NCBI GenBank assembly: GCA_002382445.1 | Contig: DGAQ01000004.1 | Span: 94,889-123,802, forward strand | Reading direction: 5' to 3' | DNA length: 28,914 nucleotides | DNA from: Porticoccaceae bacterium UBA4026 | Lineage (GTDB): Bacteria; Pseudomonadota; Gammaproteobacteria; Pseudomonadales; Porticoccaceae | Position numbers and translations under genes: made by a program | In this document: positions 1 to 8,197 of the stretch, in pieces | Layout of the letters: every line of letters starts with the position of its first letter | Numbering within the stretch: the first letter of the stretch is position 1 | Notes under the pieces: model-generated | What the model was told of the DNA's origin: nothing | Databases searched by the model: none | What the model saw: only the letters and a program-made list of their open reading frames with translations

Positions 1-1
1 A

Positions 2-817
2 ATTCAATTAATGCCTGCGGACTCGGCTGTCAAGAATCTAGAAAATGCCCAATCCTTACTAAGAGAAGCAGCGAGTCGCGGTGCTGATATTGCCGTCCTT
101 CCTGAAAACTTTGCTTATTACGGACAGCCCAATATTAGTGCTTTGATAAAGGGAGAGGATGACGAAAAGGGTTTGGCTGGCGCATTTCTGCGGACCCAGG
201 CTCAAGAGTTAGGTATCTGGATTGTCGGAGGGACTATCCCTGTTTTGGGTTGTGTTGAGCCAGTCGATATAGATAGGCCTTATGCGCGCTCTTTTTTACT
301 TAATCCTCAGGGTGAAAGAAAGGCTTATTACGATAAAATTCATCTTTTTGACGCCGATATATCGTTATCTAAGGGCGAGCATAGACAATATAGAGAATCG
401 GACCGTTACTCGGCGGGTAATAGTATCTGCGTAGTACCTACCAGTTTTGCAAAAATAGGCTTAACCGTTTGTTATGATTTGAGGTTTCCCGAGTTATATC
501 GGAAGTTGGCGGATCAGGGCGCTGAAATTATTACAGTTCCCTCTGCTTTTACAGCCAATACGGGCCAAGCTCATTGGGAGGTATTGTTGCGGGCCCGCGC
601 TATTGAGAATCAGCTGTTTATTGTTGGGGCTAATTTAGTAGATCGTGAGCATCCTAAGCGTGGGCTTTGGGGCGGAAGTGCAATTGTTGATCCCTGGGGA
701 ACAATCCTTGACTCAGTCATAGGCAATCAGGCTGGCATTGCAATTGCTGATATTAATATTGACGTAATACGTCAGCAACGCCGTAACATACCAATCCGAC
801 AACATCGTAAATTGTAA
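2..817 (+). CDS. Carbon-nitrogen hydrolase (nitrilase/omega-amidase-like), 5' end cut by window edge
   Basis: Nitrilase-superfamily amidohydrolase, cytosolic. The Glu-Lys-Cys triad is visible. Counting from the ATG at 11, Glu32 lies in LPENF, Lys109 in YYDKIHLFD and Cys154 in VCYDLRFPE. Members of this branch (Nit/YafV/Nit1-like) hydrolyse small amides such as deaminated glutathione or 2-oxo-amides; the substrate here is inferred, not seen. The frame stays open upstream of that ATG (residues I-Q-L before it). Family members begin with a short beta strand ending in 'QM', so the true start lies before position 1 and the ATG at 11 is internal. It is convergent with the DarP gene after a 16-bp gap. 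In Pseudomonas this gene sits between yhdP and tldD; tldD is not here. Function at family level is secure, substrate is not. Confidence 0.85.
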   Translation: MQLMPADSAVKNLENAQSLLREAASRGADIAVLPENFAYYGQPNISALIKGEDDEKGLAGAFLRTQAQELGIWIVGGTIPVLGCVEPVDIDRPYARSFLLNPQGERKAYYDKIHLFDADISLSKGEHRQYRESDRYSAGNSICVVPTSFAKIGLTVCYDLRFPELYRKLADQGAEIITVPSAFTANTGQAHWEVLLRARAIENQLFIVGANLVDREHPKRGLWGGSAIVDPWGTILDSVIGNQAGIAIADINIDVIRQQRRNIPIRQHRKL

Positions 818-833
818 TTGTCTGTTAGGGACA

Positions 834-1337
834 CTATTCTGTTAAGGATCGGATATAAGCGAAAATTTTACGGTTGGCCACCGGTGATTTTTTGAGTTCT
901 AATTCCCGATTAGCCTGGCGTTGAAGATTTCGCAGTTTCTGCCGATCAGCCTTTGGATAGCATCCTAAAAACTCATCGATGCCTGCTTGTCCCTCATGGA
1001 TTAATCGCTCTCGCCAGTCTTCCAATGACTTAAAATGTTGACGATACGTTTGAGACTGATGATCCATTTTATCTAAGGTGATTTGAATATCATCAATATC
1101 AGAAATTCTCATCAGCTTGCCAATATATTGTAAATGGCGACGTTTGGCCTCGCGACTCTTTAGTCTACGAGCTTCATGAATCGCTTCTTTAAGAGGCTCA
1201 GGAAGCGTAAATTTCTGTAATTTACCAGCGGGCATTTCCACTAATTTTCTGCCCATTTCTTGCAGAGCATGGCTGTCTCTTTTGAGCTGTGATTTACTTG
1301 GCCCGTCATAGCCATTGTCGTCGACAGAGTCTTCCAT
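834..1337 (-). CDS. darP: Ribosome-associated protein DarP (YjgA, DUF615)
   Basis: Small basic, charged protein of 167 residues with no membrane segment, matching the YjgA/DUF615 family, which associates with the large ribosomal subunit during late 50S assembly. Recognisable stretches are the N-terminal SKSQLKRDSHALQEMG and the mid-protein RRHLQYIGKLMR, both typical of the family. The ATG overlaps the mgtE stop codon by one base (TGATG), so it is probably translated from the mgtE message. In E. coli yjgA is divergent from pmbA; in Pseudomonas it lies between tldD and pmbA. Neither protease gene is present here. The assignment rests on sequence recognition and length, and both fit. Confidence 0.88.
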   Translation of the reverse strand: MEDSVDDNGYDGPSKSQLKRDSHALQEMGRKLVEMPAGKLQKFTLPEPLKEAIHEARRLKSREAKRRHLQYIGKLMRISDIDDIQITLDKMDHQSQTYRQHFKSLEDWRERLIHEGQAGIDEFLGCYPKADRQKLRNLQRQANRELELKKSPVANRKIFAYIRSLTE

Positions 1338-2677
1338 CAGATAAGGTACATTGCGGCTAAGCCTAGGAATGAGACAAAGCCAACAATATCAGTAATGGTG
1401 GTTAAAATAACAGGACCTGCTAGCGCGGGATCTACTTTTAGAGATCGTAATAATACGGGCAAGATGGTCCCTGCAAGCGCAGCAGCCATTAAATTAATTG
1501 CCATCGCCAAGCCAATGATTACGGCCATTAACCAATTCTGAAACCAGATTGAGACAACACAGCCCACTATTAGCGCATAAAGTAATCCGTTTATAGCTCC
1601 TACGGAAAATTCTTTACTCAGTAACCAGTTAAGATTGCTCCGTTCCACCCGGCCTAAGGCCATTCCGCGAATGACCACAGTGAGGGTCTGACTTCCAGCG
1701 ACACCGCCCATGCTAGCTACTATGGGCATTAGTATTGCTAGTGCTACAAGCTCATCTAGAGTCGACTCGAATAGGCTGATGGCAGATGAGGCGAGAATGG
1801 CGGTGATTAAGTTAACACCTAACCAAATAGCTCGTCGCGGCGCTGTTTTCGCAACTGAAGAGAACGTGTCTTCAGTGCTACTAAGGCCCGCCATAGCGAG
1901 AAGCGAGTGATCTGCATCTTCGACGATCACATCTACCACATCATCAATGGTTATTCGGCCTAGTAATCTGCCATCCTCGTCAATGACGGGAGCGGAAACA
2001 AGATCATATCGCTGAAATATTTGTGCGACTTCTGAATCAGTGAGATTGACATTGATAGCCTGAACTTTACTGTTCATAACCTCTCGAACGGTTGTAGCGG
2101 ATGACGAGATCAGCAACTTACCAATGGATAAATTACCCATAAAGGTGTCACTGCGGCTAACAACAAAAAGGTTGTCGGTGATATCAGGAATTTCTTCGAA
2201 TCGTCTCAGATAGCGAAGCACCACATCGACGCTGATATCTGGGCGCACTGTGATCATCTCGGTGTCCATGAGTCCACCGGCGGTGTCTTCATCATAGGTA
2301 AGGATAGTCTCAATTCTCTGACGATCCTGTGCTGACATCGCTTTAAGCACCTCAGGAATGACTTTATCAGGAAGTTGTTGCAGGATATCCACGATATCGT
2401 CAACGTTTAACCCTTCGGTCATCGAGGCGACTTCAGCGCCATCCATGTTCTTGAGGAACTCTAATTGGATTTCGTCAGACAAATCCTGCAGTACTTCACC
2501 TGAAATGTCTGGATCAACTAGCTCCCATAAGATGTGTCGATATTTGGGCGGCGCGGTCTCAAGTTGGTGAGCAATATCTGGGGGCAATAGATTGTTAAGG
2601 GTATGCCTAACTTGATTCAAGGTAACTGAATCAATCGCGTTATCAAGCTTAGCCAGTAAGTCTTTTTCGATATTCAT
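1337..2677 (-). CDS. mgtE: Magnesium transporter MgtE
   Basis: Inner-membrane Mg2+ channel of the MgtE family. Order of parts: a helical cytosolic N domain (about residues 1-125), a tandem CBS pair (about 130-255, including LLGRITIDDVVDVIVEDAD), then five membrane helices from about 280 to the end with the family pore region (MPIVASMGGVAGSQTLTVVIRG). In the family, CBS and N domains sense cytosolic Mg2+ and gate the pore. I chose the ATG at 2677, giving 446 residues. It has an AGGA (2687-2690 on the complement) nine bases upstream. The longer GTG start at 2701 has no visible ribosome-binding site. The gene follows HPr after 115 bp and shares a base with darP. It may be read through from the PTS cluster. 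Confidence 0.93.
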   Translation of the reverse strand: MNIEKDLLAKLDNAIDSVTLNQVRHTLNNLLPPDIAHQLETAPPKYRHILWELVDPDISGEVLQDLSDEIQLEFLKNMDGAEVASMTEGLNVDDIVDILQQLPDKVIPEVLKAMSAQDRQRIETILTYDEDTAGGLMDTEMITVRPDISVDVVLRYLRRFEEIPDITDNLFVVSRSDTFMGNLSIGKLLISSSATTVREVMNSKVQAINVNLTDSEVAQIFQRYDLVSAPVIDEDGRLLGRITIDDVVDVIVEDADHSLLAMAGLSSTEDTFSSVAKTAPRRAIWLGVNLITAILASSAISLFESTLDELVALAILMPIVASMGGVAGSQTLTVVIRGMALGRVERSNLNWLLSKEFSVGAINGLLYALIVGCVVSIWFQNWLMAVIIGLAMAINLMAAALAGTILPVLLRSLKVDPALAGPVILTTITDIVGFVSFLGLAAMYLI

Positions 2678-2792
2678 ACATTGCTTTCCTAGTCGAGCCA
2701 CTGCGTGCTGGACGAGTCTCTATTCTAACTTTGTCTGCTTGAGTTCGATAGGGGGATCTGCAAAATAGGATAAAATTAAGGTGAAATTAGGC

Positions 2793-3062
2793 TTATTCGC
2801 CTTCGCCAAAATAATCGGCAAACAAATCGGTTATTGCGTCGCAGGCAAGCTGCTCTTCCGGTCCATCAAGCTCGAAGACAAGTACTGTACCTTTTGATGC
2901 GGCCAGTAACATTAACGACATTATGCTCTTAGCGTCGACAAGTGGTTCTTGTATCCCAGTTCTAATTGAGCACTTGTACCGTCCTGCGGTAGTGACTAAT
3001 TTCGTCGCCGCGCGGGCGTGTAGACCAAGATTATTGATAACAATAATTTTTCGGGAAATCAT
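2793..3062 (-). CDS. ptsO: HPr-like phosphocarrier protein (NPr)
   Basis: HPr-family phosphocarrier of the nitrogen PTS, 89 residues. The phosphorylatable histidine falls at position 15 in the motif NNLGLHARAA, exactly where HPr proteins have it. This fixes the ATG at 3062 as the start. A longer reading from TTG at 3104 would overlap rapZ and shift the histidine to 29. The serine region (KSIMSLMLLAASKG, around residue 46) is also typical. NPr carries phosphate from EINtr (PtsP, not in this window) to EIIANtr, encoded two genes upstream. It begins 16 bases after the rapZ stop, and the order rpoN-hpf-ptsN-rapZ-npr matches E. coli and Pseudomonas. The upstream ribosome-binding site is weak, suggesting translational coupling to rapZ. 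Confidence 0.9.
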   Translation of the reverse strand: MISRKIIVINNLGLHARAATKLVTTAGRYKCSIRTGIQEPLVDAKSIMSLMLLAASKGTVLVFELDGPEEQLACDAITDLFADYFGEGE

Positions 3063-3078
3063 ATAGGCGCAATCTGTT

Positions 3079-3942
3079 TCATGCGGATATTTCTTTATGG
3101 ACAACCTGCACTAAGGATTGTTCTTTTGCAAAATGCTCTCGTAATCGATTAGCAATATAAACTGAACGATGTTGACCGCCGGTGCAACCGATAGAAATCG
3201 TTAAATAGCTACGGTTATTAGCTTGAAATTTTGGTATCCAACGAGTCAAAAACCCAATGATGTCTGACAGCATTGCCGCGACATCAACTTGGCTTTCTAA
3301 AAACTCAATAACACTCTCATCAAAGCCAGTTAAGCTGCGTAACTCCTGTTTCCAATAAGGATTAGGTAAGCAGCGAACATCGAAAATGAAATCAGAGGCG
3401 TCCGGCAGACCTTTTTTAAAACCAAAGGATTCAAACAATATCGCCATGTGTTCTGGATTGTTACGAACAATGATGTTTTTTATAAGATCCCTTAATTGGT
3501 GTAGTGATAGTCCAGATGTGTCAATGTTGCGATCAGAGATATTTAAGATTGGAGATAGGATCTCTGCTTCGAGGTCGATTGCTTCGGGTAGGCTAACCGC
3601 TTCACTGCTAAGAGGATGTTTGCGTCTGGTTTCACTATAGCGACGAATTAATTCACTGCGCCGTGCCTGGAGAAAAATAACACTTACCTCAATGCCAGTG
3701 GCTTCCAATCGCGCTAGGATATCTGGCAATTTATCGAGGTCTCCAGTCAGGTTTCTAGCGTCCATTCCTACGGCCAATCTCAGGTCGTCATTGATCCCTT
3801 CTGAATTCAACTGCTTAATTAGATCAGGCAATAAAGTTGGCGGCAGGTTGTCAATACAAGCGAAGCCAACATCCTCGAGAATGTTGAGTGCAGACGTTTT
3901 ACCTGAACCAGATCTACCGCTAACGATGACTAGTCGTGGCAT
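3079..3942 (-). CDS. rapZ: RNase adapter protein RapZ (nucleotide-binding, YvcJ family)
   Basis: Cytosolic RapZ/YvcJ protein of 287 residues. The N-terminal Walker A motif SGRSGSGKT lies at about residues 8-16, with GVDAR-like (VGMDARN) and YSETRRKHPL motifs in the middle. The C-terminal domain carries SIGCTGGQHRSVYIA (about residues 249-263), the sugar-phosphate/RNA-binding half. In enterics RapZ senses glucosamine-6-phosphate and steers RNase E to the small RNA GlmZ, controlling GlmS. Whether this organism has GlmZ is unknown. The next enzyme of that pathway, GlmM, is encoded at 21275. The start ATG shares one base with the ptsN stop (TAATG). Confidence 0.93.
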   Translation of the reverse strand: MPRLVIVSGRSGSGKTSALNILEDVGFACIDNLPPTLLPDLIKQLNSEGINDDLRLAVGMDARNLTGDLDKLPDILARLEATGIEVSVIFLQARRSELIRRYSETRRKHPLSSEAVSLPEAIDLEAEILSPILNISDRNIDTSGLSLHQLRDLIKNIIVRNNPEHMAILFESFGFKKGLPDASDFIFDVRCLPNPYWKQELRSLTGFDESVIEFLESQVDVAAMLSDIIGFLTRWIPKFQANNRSYLTISIGCTGGQHRSVYIANRLREHFAKEQSLVQVVHKEISA

Positions 3943-4409
3943 TAGCGTGAGCGCTCCAATTTTACTGCTGTATTGTATAGATCCTCATTATTTTGGCACT
4001 CCCGTAAAAGCTGTCGAGATGAATCTTTCTGCATCAATGCCGCTATGCTTGCCAAGGTCGCTAAATGCTCGTCATTTTTCTCCTCGGGAACGACTAGAGC
4101 AAAAATTAGGTCAACAGGTTCATCGTCGTAGGCATCAAAATCAATGGGGTTTTGAAGAGTGATTAAACAGCCATGAATGCGCTTAAAGCCTGCCGCTCGA
4201 CAATGGGGGATTGCTACGCCATCACCTATAGACGTACTGCCTAATTTTTCTCGAGCTACAAAGCTATGGAATAGACTGTCTGCTTGATCTGCATCACCGC
4301 CTAAATGTTCGCTGACTAAGGAGGATAGATTTTGGAGTACGCGCTTTTTACTTGACCAAGCCAGATCACATTGTGTCATCGCTGGAATTAGTACGTCAGT
4401 GATCTTCAT
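3942..4409 (-). CDS. ptsN: PTS IIA-like nitrogen-regulatory protein PtsN (EIIANtr)
   Basis: EIIANtr, 155 residues, of the mannitol/fructose IIA fold. The active-site histidine is His69 in GDGVAIPHCRA, preceded by the family motif REKLGSTSIG. Its phosphorylation state regulates K+ transport, the PhoR/KdpD kinases and sigma-54-related nitrogen responses in related bacteria. It takes phosphate from the NPr encoded just downstream. The gene sits eight bases after hpf and overlaps rapZ by one base, so it is part of the rpoN cluster. Adjacency to an Mg2+ transporter in the same series is suggestive for ion homeostasis but proves nothing. Confidence 0.93.
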   Translation of the reverse strand: MKITDVLIPAMTQCDLAWSSKKRVLQNLSSLVSEHLGGDADQADSLFHSFVAREKLGSTSIGDGVAIPHCRAAGFKRIHGCLITLQNPIDFDAYDDEPVDLIFALVVPEEKNDEHLATLASIAALMQKDSSRQLLRECQNNEDLYNTAVKLERSR

Positions 4410-4417
4410 TAGAAAAG

Positions 4418-4705
4418 CTAGTGACCTCTATTTTTTTCTTTATGCTTAATGAGTTGTCTGTCCAATTTATCAGCCAGAGCGTCTATCGCCGCATACATAT
4501 CTTGATGCTCTGATATGGCAAATAATTCTGATCCACTGACGTGCACTGTTGCTTCGGCTTTATGCTGAAGGTTCTCTATAGAGAGAATAACGGCTGTGTT
4601 AGTGATCTGCTCATAATGCCGCTCTAGTTTGGATAGTTTATTTGTAACATAGTCTCTCATCGGATCTGTGATATCCAAATGGTGTCCGCTTATAGTCATT
4701 TGCAT
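4418..4705 (-). CDS. hpf: Ribosome hibernation promoting factor, short form (HPF/RaiA)
   Basis: Short HPF of 95 residues, the beta-alpha-beta-beta-beta-alpha sigma-54-modulation fold. It begins MQMTISGHHLDITDPMRDYV and ends with the basic stretch KLDRQLIKHKEKN that binds 16S rRNA near the mRNA channel. Short HPF promotes 100S ribosome dimers together with RMF in gammaproteobacteria, in stationary phase or starvation. The length rules out the long form with a C-terminal dimerisation domain. It starts 14 bases after rpoN and is followed by ptsN after eight bases, the usual neighbours. Confidence 0.94.
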   Translation of the reverse strand: MQMTISGHHLDITDPMRDYVTNKLSKLERHYEQITNTAVILSIENLQHKAEATVHVSGSELFAISEHQDMYAAIDALADKLDRQLIKHKEKNRGH

Positions 4706-4719
4706 TTATTACTCCTCGG

Positions 4720-6255
4720 CTAGTTAATATTTTCGAAGCGTTTTCTCCGACTCGAGGGTGGTATACCCATGCCTTCTCTATATTTAGCAACAGTCCTTCG
4801 TGCGACTTGGATACCTTGATCTTCAAGAAGAAGCATTAACTTGTTGTCACTTAATGGCTTCGATGTTTTTTCGGCACTAATAAGAGTCTTTAGGATAGCG
4901 CAAACTGCAGTCGATGAACACTCTCCTCCTGCTGCTGTGCTAAGGTGACTTGAAAAAAAGTACTTGAGCTCGAAAACGCCTCTTGGAGTTGCAAGATATT
5001 TATTGGTCGTCACTCGAGAGATAGTTGACTCATGGAGATCCAGTTTGAGGGCGATATCCGATAGAACCATTGGTTTCATGGCTATTGGACCATGCTCTAA
5101 GAACCCTTGCTGTAACTCAACAATAGACATACAGACCCGCATTAAGGTGTCATTTCGGCTTTCTAGACTGCGTAGAAACCATTTCGCTTCGGCAAGGTTA
5201 TCTTTTAAAAACTGGTTTTGTTTACTATCGTCTGATCGTTTTATTAAGTTGGAATAAAGACTGTTAATTTTTAGGCGGGGCGCACTACCATCGTTAAGTC
5301 GGACTTGCCAGCGGCCTGAAATTTTTTCTACATAGGCATCAGGCACAATATATTCAGCTTCGTTAACGGTTAAAGCCTCGCCGGGCCGAGGATTAAGACT
5401 ACGAATTAGCCTTAGGGCTCCTTGAAGGTCTTCTTCACTGTAGCGAGTTTTCTTGCAGAGACTGGCTAAATCGATCGAGGCAATATCATTTAAGAATTCA
5501 GATGCTATTCGAATAGATTGAGATATGAATGGTGTATCCAAAGATAGTTGATGAAGTTGTATGTTGAGGCATTCACTTATGTCTCGAGCAAAGATTCCCG
5601 GAGGATCAAACTGCTGCAAACGACGCAATACAGCGATCATCTCATCTTCCTCGACAGGATTTTCTGTATTCTCACTTGTAGCATAAAAAACAATATCAGC
5701 AAGATTTTCATTGATGAACCCGGACGGACTAATAGCATCTATGTAGGCTTCAGCTATCTCTCGGTCACGGTCTGAGAAGGGGGTGAGGTTGAGCTGCCAG
5801 GTCAAGTGATCTTGTAATGACTCGGTTACCTGATAAACCTGCTCCCAATTATTTTCAGCGGCGCCACTGGAGACCTGCATGGTCGGACTGTAGACTTCGT
5901 CCCAGTTAGCGTCGACGGGCAAATTCTGAGTCTTTTCATTCTGCCAAATATCATCTAATTCAGTCTCGGTAACAGCTTTATCCGTGGCATCGACCGCAGT
6001 TTCATGCAGATTGCCATGGTCTGCGTTTAAATCAACGGCGATAGTATCGTTTGGGGCTGATGAACTAGGACGTTGGTCGGAATTAATTTCACTAGCATTG
6101 TCGTCGTCTATTTCAAGCAAAGGGTTGCTGTAGACCTGCTCGATCATTTCTTGATGTAATTCCATTGTGGAGAGTTGCAGTAATTTTATAGCCTGCTGCA
6201 GTTGCGGGGTCATAGTCAGCTGCTGGCTGATCTTTAATTGCAGGCTTGGACGCAT
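4720..6255 (-). CDS. rpoN: RNA polymerase sigma-54 factor RpoN
   Basis: Sigma-54 of 511 residues. Region I is glutamine- and leucine-rich (LQLKISQQLTMTPQLQQAIK at 5-24), the part that contacts bacterial enhancer-binding proteins. An acidic linker rich in Asp/Glu/Asn follows (about 50-130), then the core-binding domain and helix-turn-helix. The diagnostic RpoN box ARRTVAKYREGMGI starts at residue 485. It directs transcription from -24/-12 promoters of genes for nitrogen assimilation, motility and related functions. It lies 88 bases after lptB and upstream of hpf. I looked for TGGCAC-N5-TTGC sites inside the window and found none that fit. Confidence 0.97.
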   Translation of the reverse strand: MRPSLQLKISQQLTMTPQLQQAIKLLQLSTMELHQEMIEQVYSNPLLEIDDDNASEINSDQRPSSSAPNDTIAVDLNADHGNLHETAVDATDKAVTETELDDIWQNEKTQNLPVDANWDEVYSPTMQVSSGAAENNWEQVYQVTESLQDHLTWQLNLTPFSDRDREIAEAYIDAISPSGFINENLADIVFYATSENTENPVEEDEMIAVLRRLQQFDPPGIFARDISECLNIQLHQLSLDTPFISQSIRIASEFLNDIASIDLASLCKKTRYSEEDLQGALRLIRSLNPRPGEALTVNEAEYIVPDAYVEKISGRWQVRLNDGSAPRLKINSLYSNLIKRSDDSKQNQFLKDNLAEAKWFLRSLESRNDTLMRVCMSIVELQQGFLEHGPIAMKPMVLSDIALKLDLHESTISRVTTNKYLATPRGVFELKYFFSSHLSTAAGGECSSTAVCAILKTLISAEKTSKPLSDNKLMLLLEDQGIQVARRTVAKYREGMGIPPSSRRKRFENIN

Positions 6256-6343
6256 AGAAAAAATATCTAGAATAGATTCGGAGATGCAATTTTAGTGCCG
6301 AAGTGCCCTGTCTGGCAATCACCAAACCTCAAAAATGGGACCT

Positions 6344-7069
6344 CTACAGCATAAAGTGCTCACCAAGATAGGTTTTTTTAACTTTTTCATCGTTCAATAT
6401 GTGCTCGGTAGTTCCTTCTGCGATGACATGACCTTCCCCCATAATATAGGCATGTTCGCAAATATCGAGTGTCTCCCTGACGTTATGGTCGGTTATTAGT
6501 ACGCCAATACCCTTGTCACGGAGATGACGAATGATATTTTTGATATCATTAACAGAAATGGGATCAACCCCGGCAAAGGGCTCGTCGAGCAAAATAAATT
6601 GAGGATCAGCCGCTAAAGCCCTGGCGATTTCAACTCTTCGGCGCTCTCCACCGGACAAGCTCATGCCGGTATTTTTAGAGAGATGTGAAATATGGAACTC
6701 ATTAAGTAATTCTTCGAGAATATTATGGCGCTGACGCCGAGTGAGTGCTTTGCGGGTTTCCAAAATTGCTAAGATATTATCTTCGACGCTTAAGGTTCTA
6801 AAAATCGAGGGTTCCTGAGGCAGATAACCCAAACCCTTTCGTGCTCGACCATGCATGGGTAGATTTGTAATATCTAGTTGGTCGATGCTAATGGTCCCTC
6901 CATCTTGGGATACTAGCCCTATAATCATATAAAAACAGGTAGTCTTGCCGGCACCATTTGGGCCAAGCAGTCCAACTATTTCACCTTGCTTTACTGATAA
7001 AGAAACATCTTTAACCACGGGTTTTTTACCATAAAACTTAGCCAAATTCCGAGCTTCTAAAACAGCCAT
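6344..7069 (-). CDS. lptB: LPS export ABC transporter ATPase LptB
   Basis: Cytosolic ATPase of the LptB2FG complex that drives lipopolysaccharide across the periplasm. 241 residues. Walker A is GPNGAGKT (36-43), the Q-loop is GYLPQEPSIF (81-90), the signature is LSGGERRR (138-145), and Walker B ends in Asp162-Glu163 (FILLDEP). An H-loop follows in ITDHNVRE. The LPQEPSIFR stretch is typical of LptB as opposed to amino-acid ABC ATPases. The start overlaps the lptA stop by one base (TAATG). Its membrane partners LptF and LptG are not in the window, as is usual. Confidence 0.97.
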   Translation of the reverse strand: MAVLEARNLAKFYGKKPVVKDVSLSVKQGEIVGLLGPNGAGKTTCFYMIIGLVSQDGGTISIDQLDITNLPMHGRARKGLGYLPQEPSIFRTLSVEDNILAILETRKALTRRQRHNILEELLNEFHISHLSKNTGMSLSGGERRRVEIARALAADPQFILLDEPFAGVDPISVNDIKNIIRHLRDKGIGVLITDHNVRETLDICEHAYIMGEGHVIAEGTTEHILNDEKVKKTYLGEHFML

Positions 7070-7632
7070 TACTTATCTTTCTCCACTTGTTTCTCTGTGT
7101 TTTCTTCAGGTTCAAAGACAGGAAGTACAGGCCGAGTGCTTTGGGTGAACGGGGGGATCACCAGTTGGATACGTTTCTGTCCGCCTAAATCATCACCTTT
7201 CGCTTTCCATGTCCCATCTGCCAAGTCATAGTTGATGGAATCACCCTTAATAAATGTGCCATTACGCGTCAGTGAGGCGTTAGTTTTTAAGTTAATGATA
7301 TCTTCAGTAAGCTGATATTCAATCGTCTCAGCGCGCGCGAATACGTGAGTTTGATCAATAGCTGAGCCCTGTGTATAGCTTGCGGGGGAACCCGTACAAA
7401 AAATCCGATTTACCTTATTATTTTGGTAATAAATGGTGACTTCGTCGGCTGCAATGATAATAGAGCCCTGTCTAATTATTACATTTCCTCGATATTTTGT
7501 CAGCCCCGAGGATTCAATGAATTCGGCAGAATCAGCATCGATCTCGATTGATTTGTTGTGATCAGGTGATATAGCCTGCGATACACAGCAATGTGCAAAT
7601 AATAAGGCCGCACAAAGTCTTCTAAATAGCAT
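7069..7632 (-). CDS. lptA: Periplasmic LPS-bridge protein LptA
   Basis: Periplasmic OstA/LptA beta-jellyroll protein that forms the bridge carrying LPS from LptC to LptD. I chose the ATG at 7632 (187 residues) because a GGAG lies six bases upstream and the protein then begins with a clean signal peptide, MLFRRLCAALLFAHCCVSQA. An ATG 12 bases further up (7644) is possible but less well placed. The OstA motifs are visible: IEIDADSAEFIESSGLTKYRGNV after the signal and the FARAETIEYQ repeat. The C-terminal tail is rich in Glu/Lys and probably disordered. It overlaps lptC by 11 bases and lptB by one, implying coupled translation. Confidence 0.93.
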   Translation of the reverse strand: MLFRRLCAALLFAHCCVSQAISPDHNKSIEIDADSAEFIESSGLTKYRGNVIIRQGSIIIAADEVTIYYQNNKVNRIFCTGSPASYTQGSAIDQTHVFARAETIEYQLTEDIINLKTNASLTRNGTFIKGDSINYDLADGTWKAKGDDLGGQKRIQLVIPPFTQSTRPVLPVFEPEENTEKQVEKDK

Positions 7633-8197
7633 CGTGAACTCCATGCACCTTAGATTTAAGGGTAAATAAGTCTTTATTAAGGTCGCCTACTAAGCCTTCT
7701 CCGGTGAGAAATGACTGTGCGGTTTCGAGGGTAAACTTCTTATCTGTTGATACTATCATTTCAGTTAGTTGGTACTCTAGACTGGCTGCTGTTAGAGTCT
7801 TTTTTTGTTCAGTTCCTGTGATTATCGCCTTTACATTTCCCTCTAGAAACATAAGGTCCCCAGCCCCAGAAAGCGTGCCAAAGTCAGCTGAAAAAGCGAT
7901 ACCCTTGCCTTTATTGTTCGGCCCCTTGGGTAGCGAAAGAAATCGAGGTTGAGTCAATTCAAGTCGCGAGTCACCTTCAAATAATTGCATTTTTGGTGAG
8001 GTGAGCAAAAACAATTGCTCTCCCGTTACTGAAAATCGTTGGCTAGTAATAGACGCCATATAGCCGTCTACCTGTCTTTCTTGAACAATAGAAGTGTTAC
8101 TGTCACGCATAAAGGATTCGGGAGGAGAGTCCCAAACGATCAAAAACCAGCCAACAATTATGAGTAAGGCGGTGCCTATAAAAGATTGACGTATCAT
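7622..8197 (-). CDS. lptC: LPS export protein LptC
   Basis: Bitopic inner-membrane protein of 191 residues that receives LPS from LptB2FG and hands it to LptA. It has an N-terminal membrane helix (FIGTALLIIVGWFLIVW, about 6-22) and a periplasmic jellyroll. Family features include the MRDSNT...GYMASITSQRFS stretch near the start and the LTAASLEYQLTEMIVSTDKKF repeat late in the protein. Sequence conservation in LptC is low, so the call leans on topology and on lying between kdsC and lptA. The start overlaps the kdsC stop by four bases (ATGA). Confidence 0.93.
   Translation of the reverse strand: MIRQSFIGTALLIIVGWFLIVWDSPPESFMRDSNTSIVQERQVDGYMASITSQRFSVTGEQLFLLTSPKMQLFEGDSRLELTQPRFLSLPKGPNNKGKGIAFSADFGTLSGAGDLMFLEGNVKAIITGTEQKKTLTAASLEYQLTEMIVSTDKKFTLETAQSFLTGEGLVGDLNKDLFTLKSKVHGVHDAI

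Noticed and set aside
3063..3104. Longer HPr starting at TTG 3104
   Set aside because: It would overlap rapZ and move the active-site histidine from position 15 to 29, against the family.
3991..4010. TGGCAC inside ptsN as a sigma-54 -24 element
   Set aside because: No GC-containing -12 element (TTGC) at the required spacing, and it lies within a coding region on the opposite strand.
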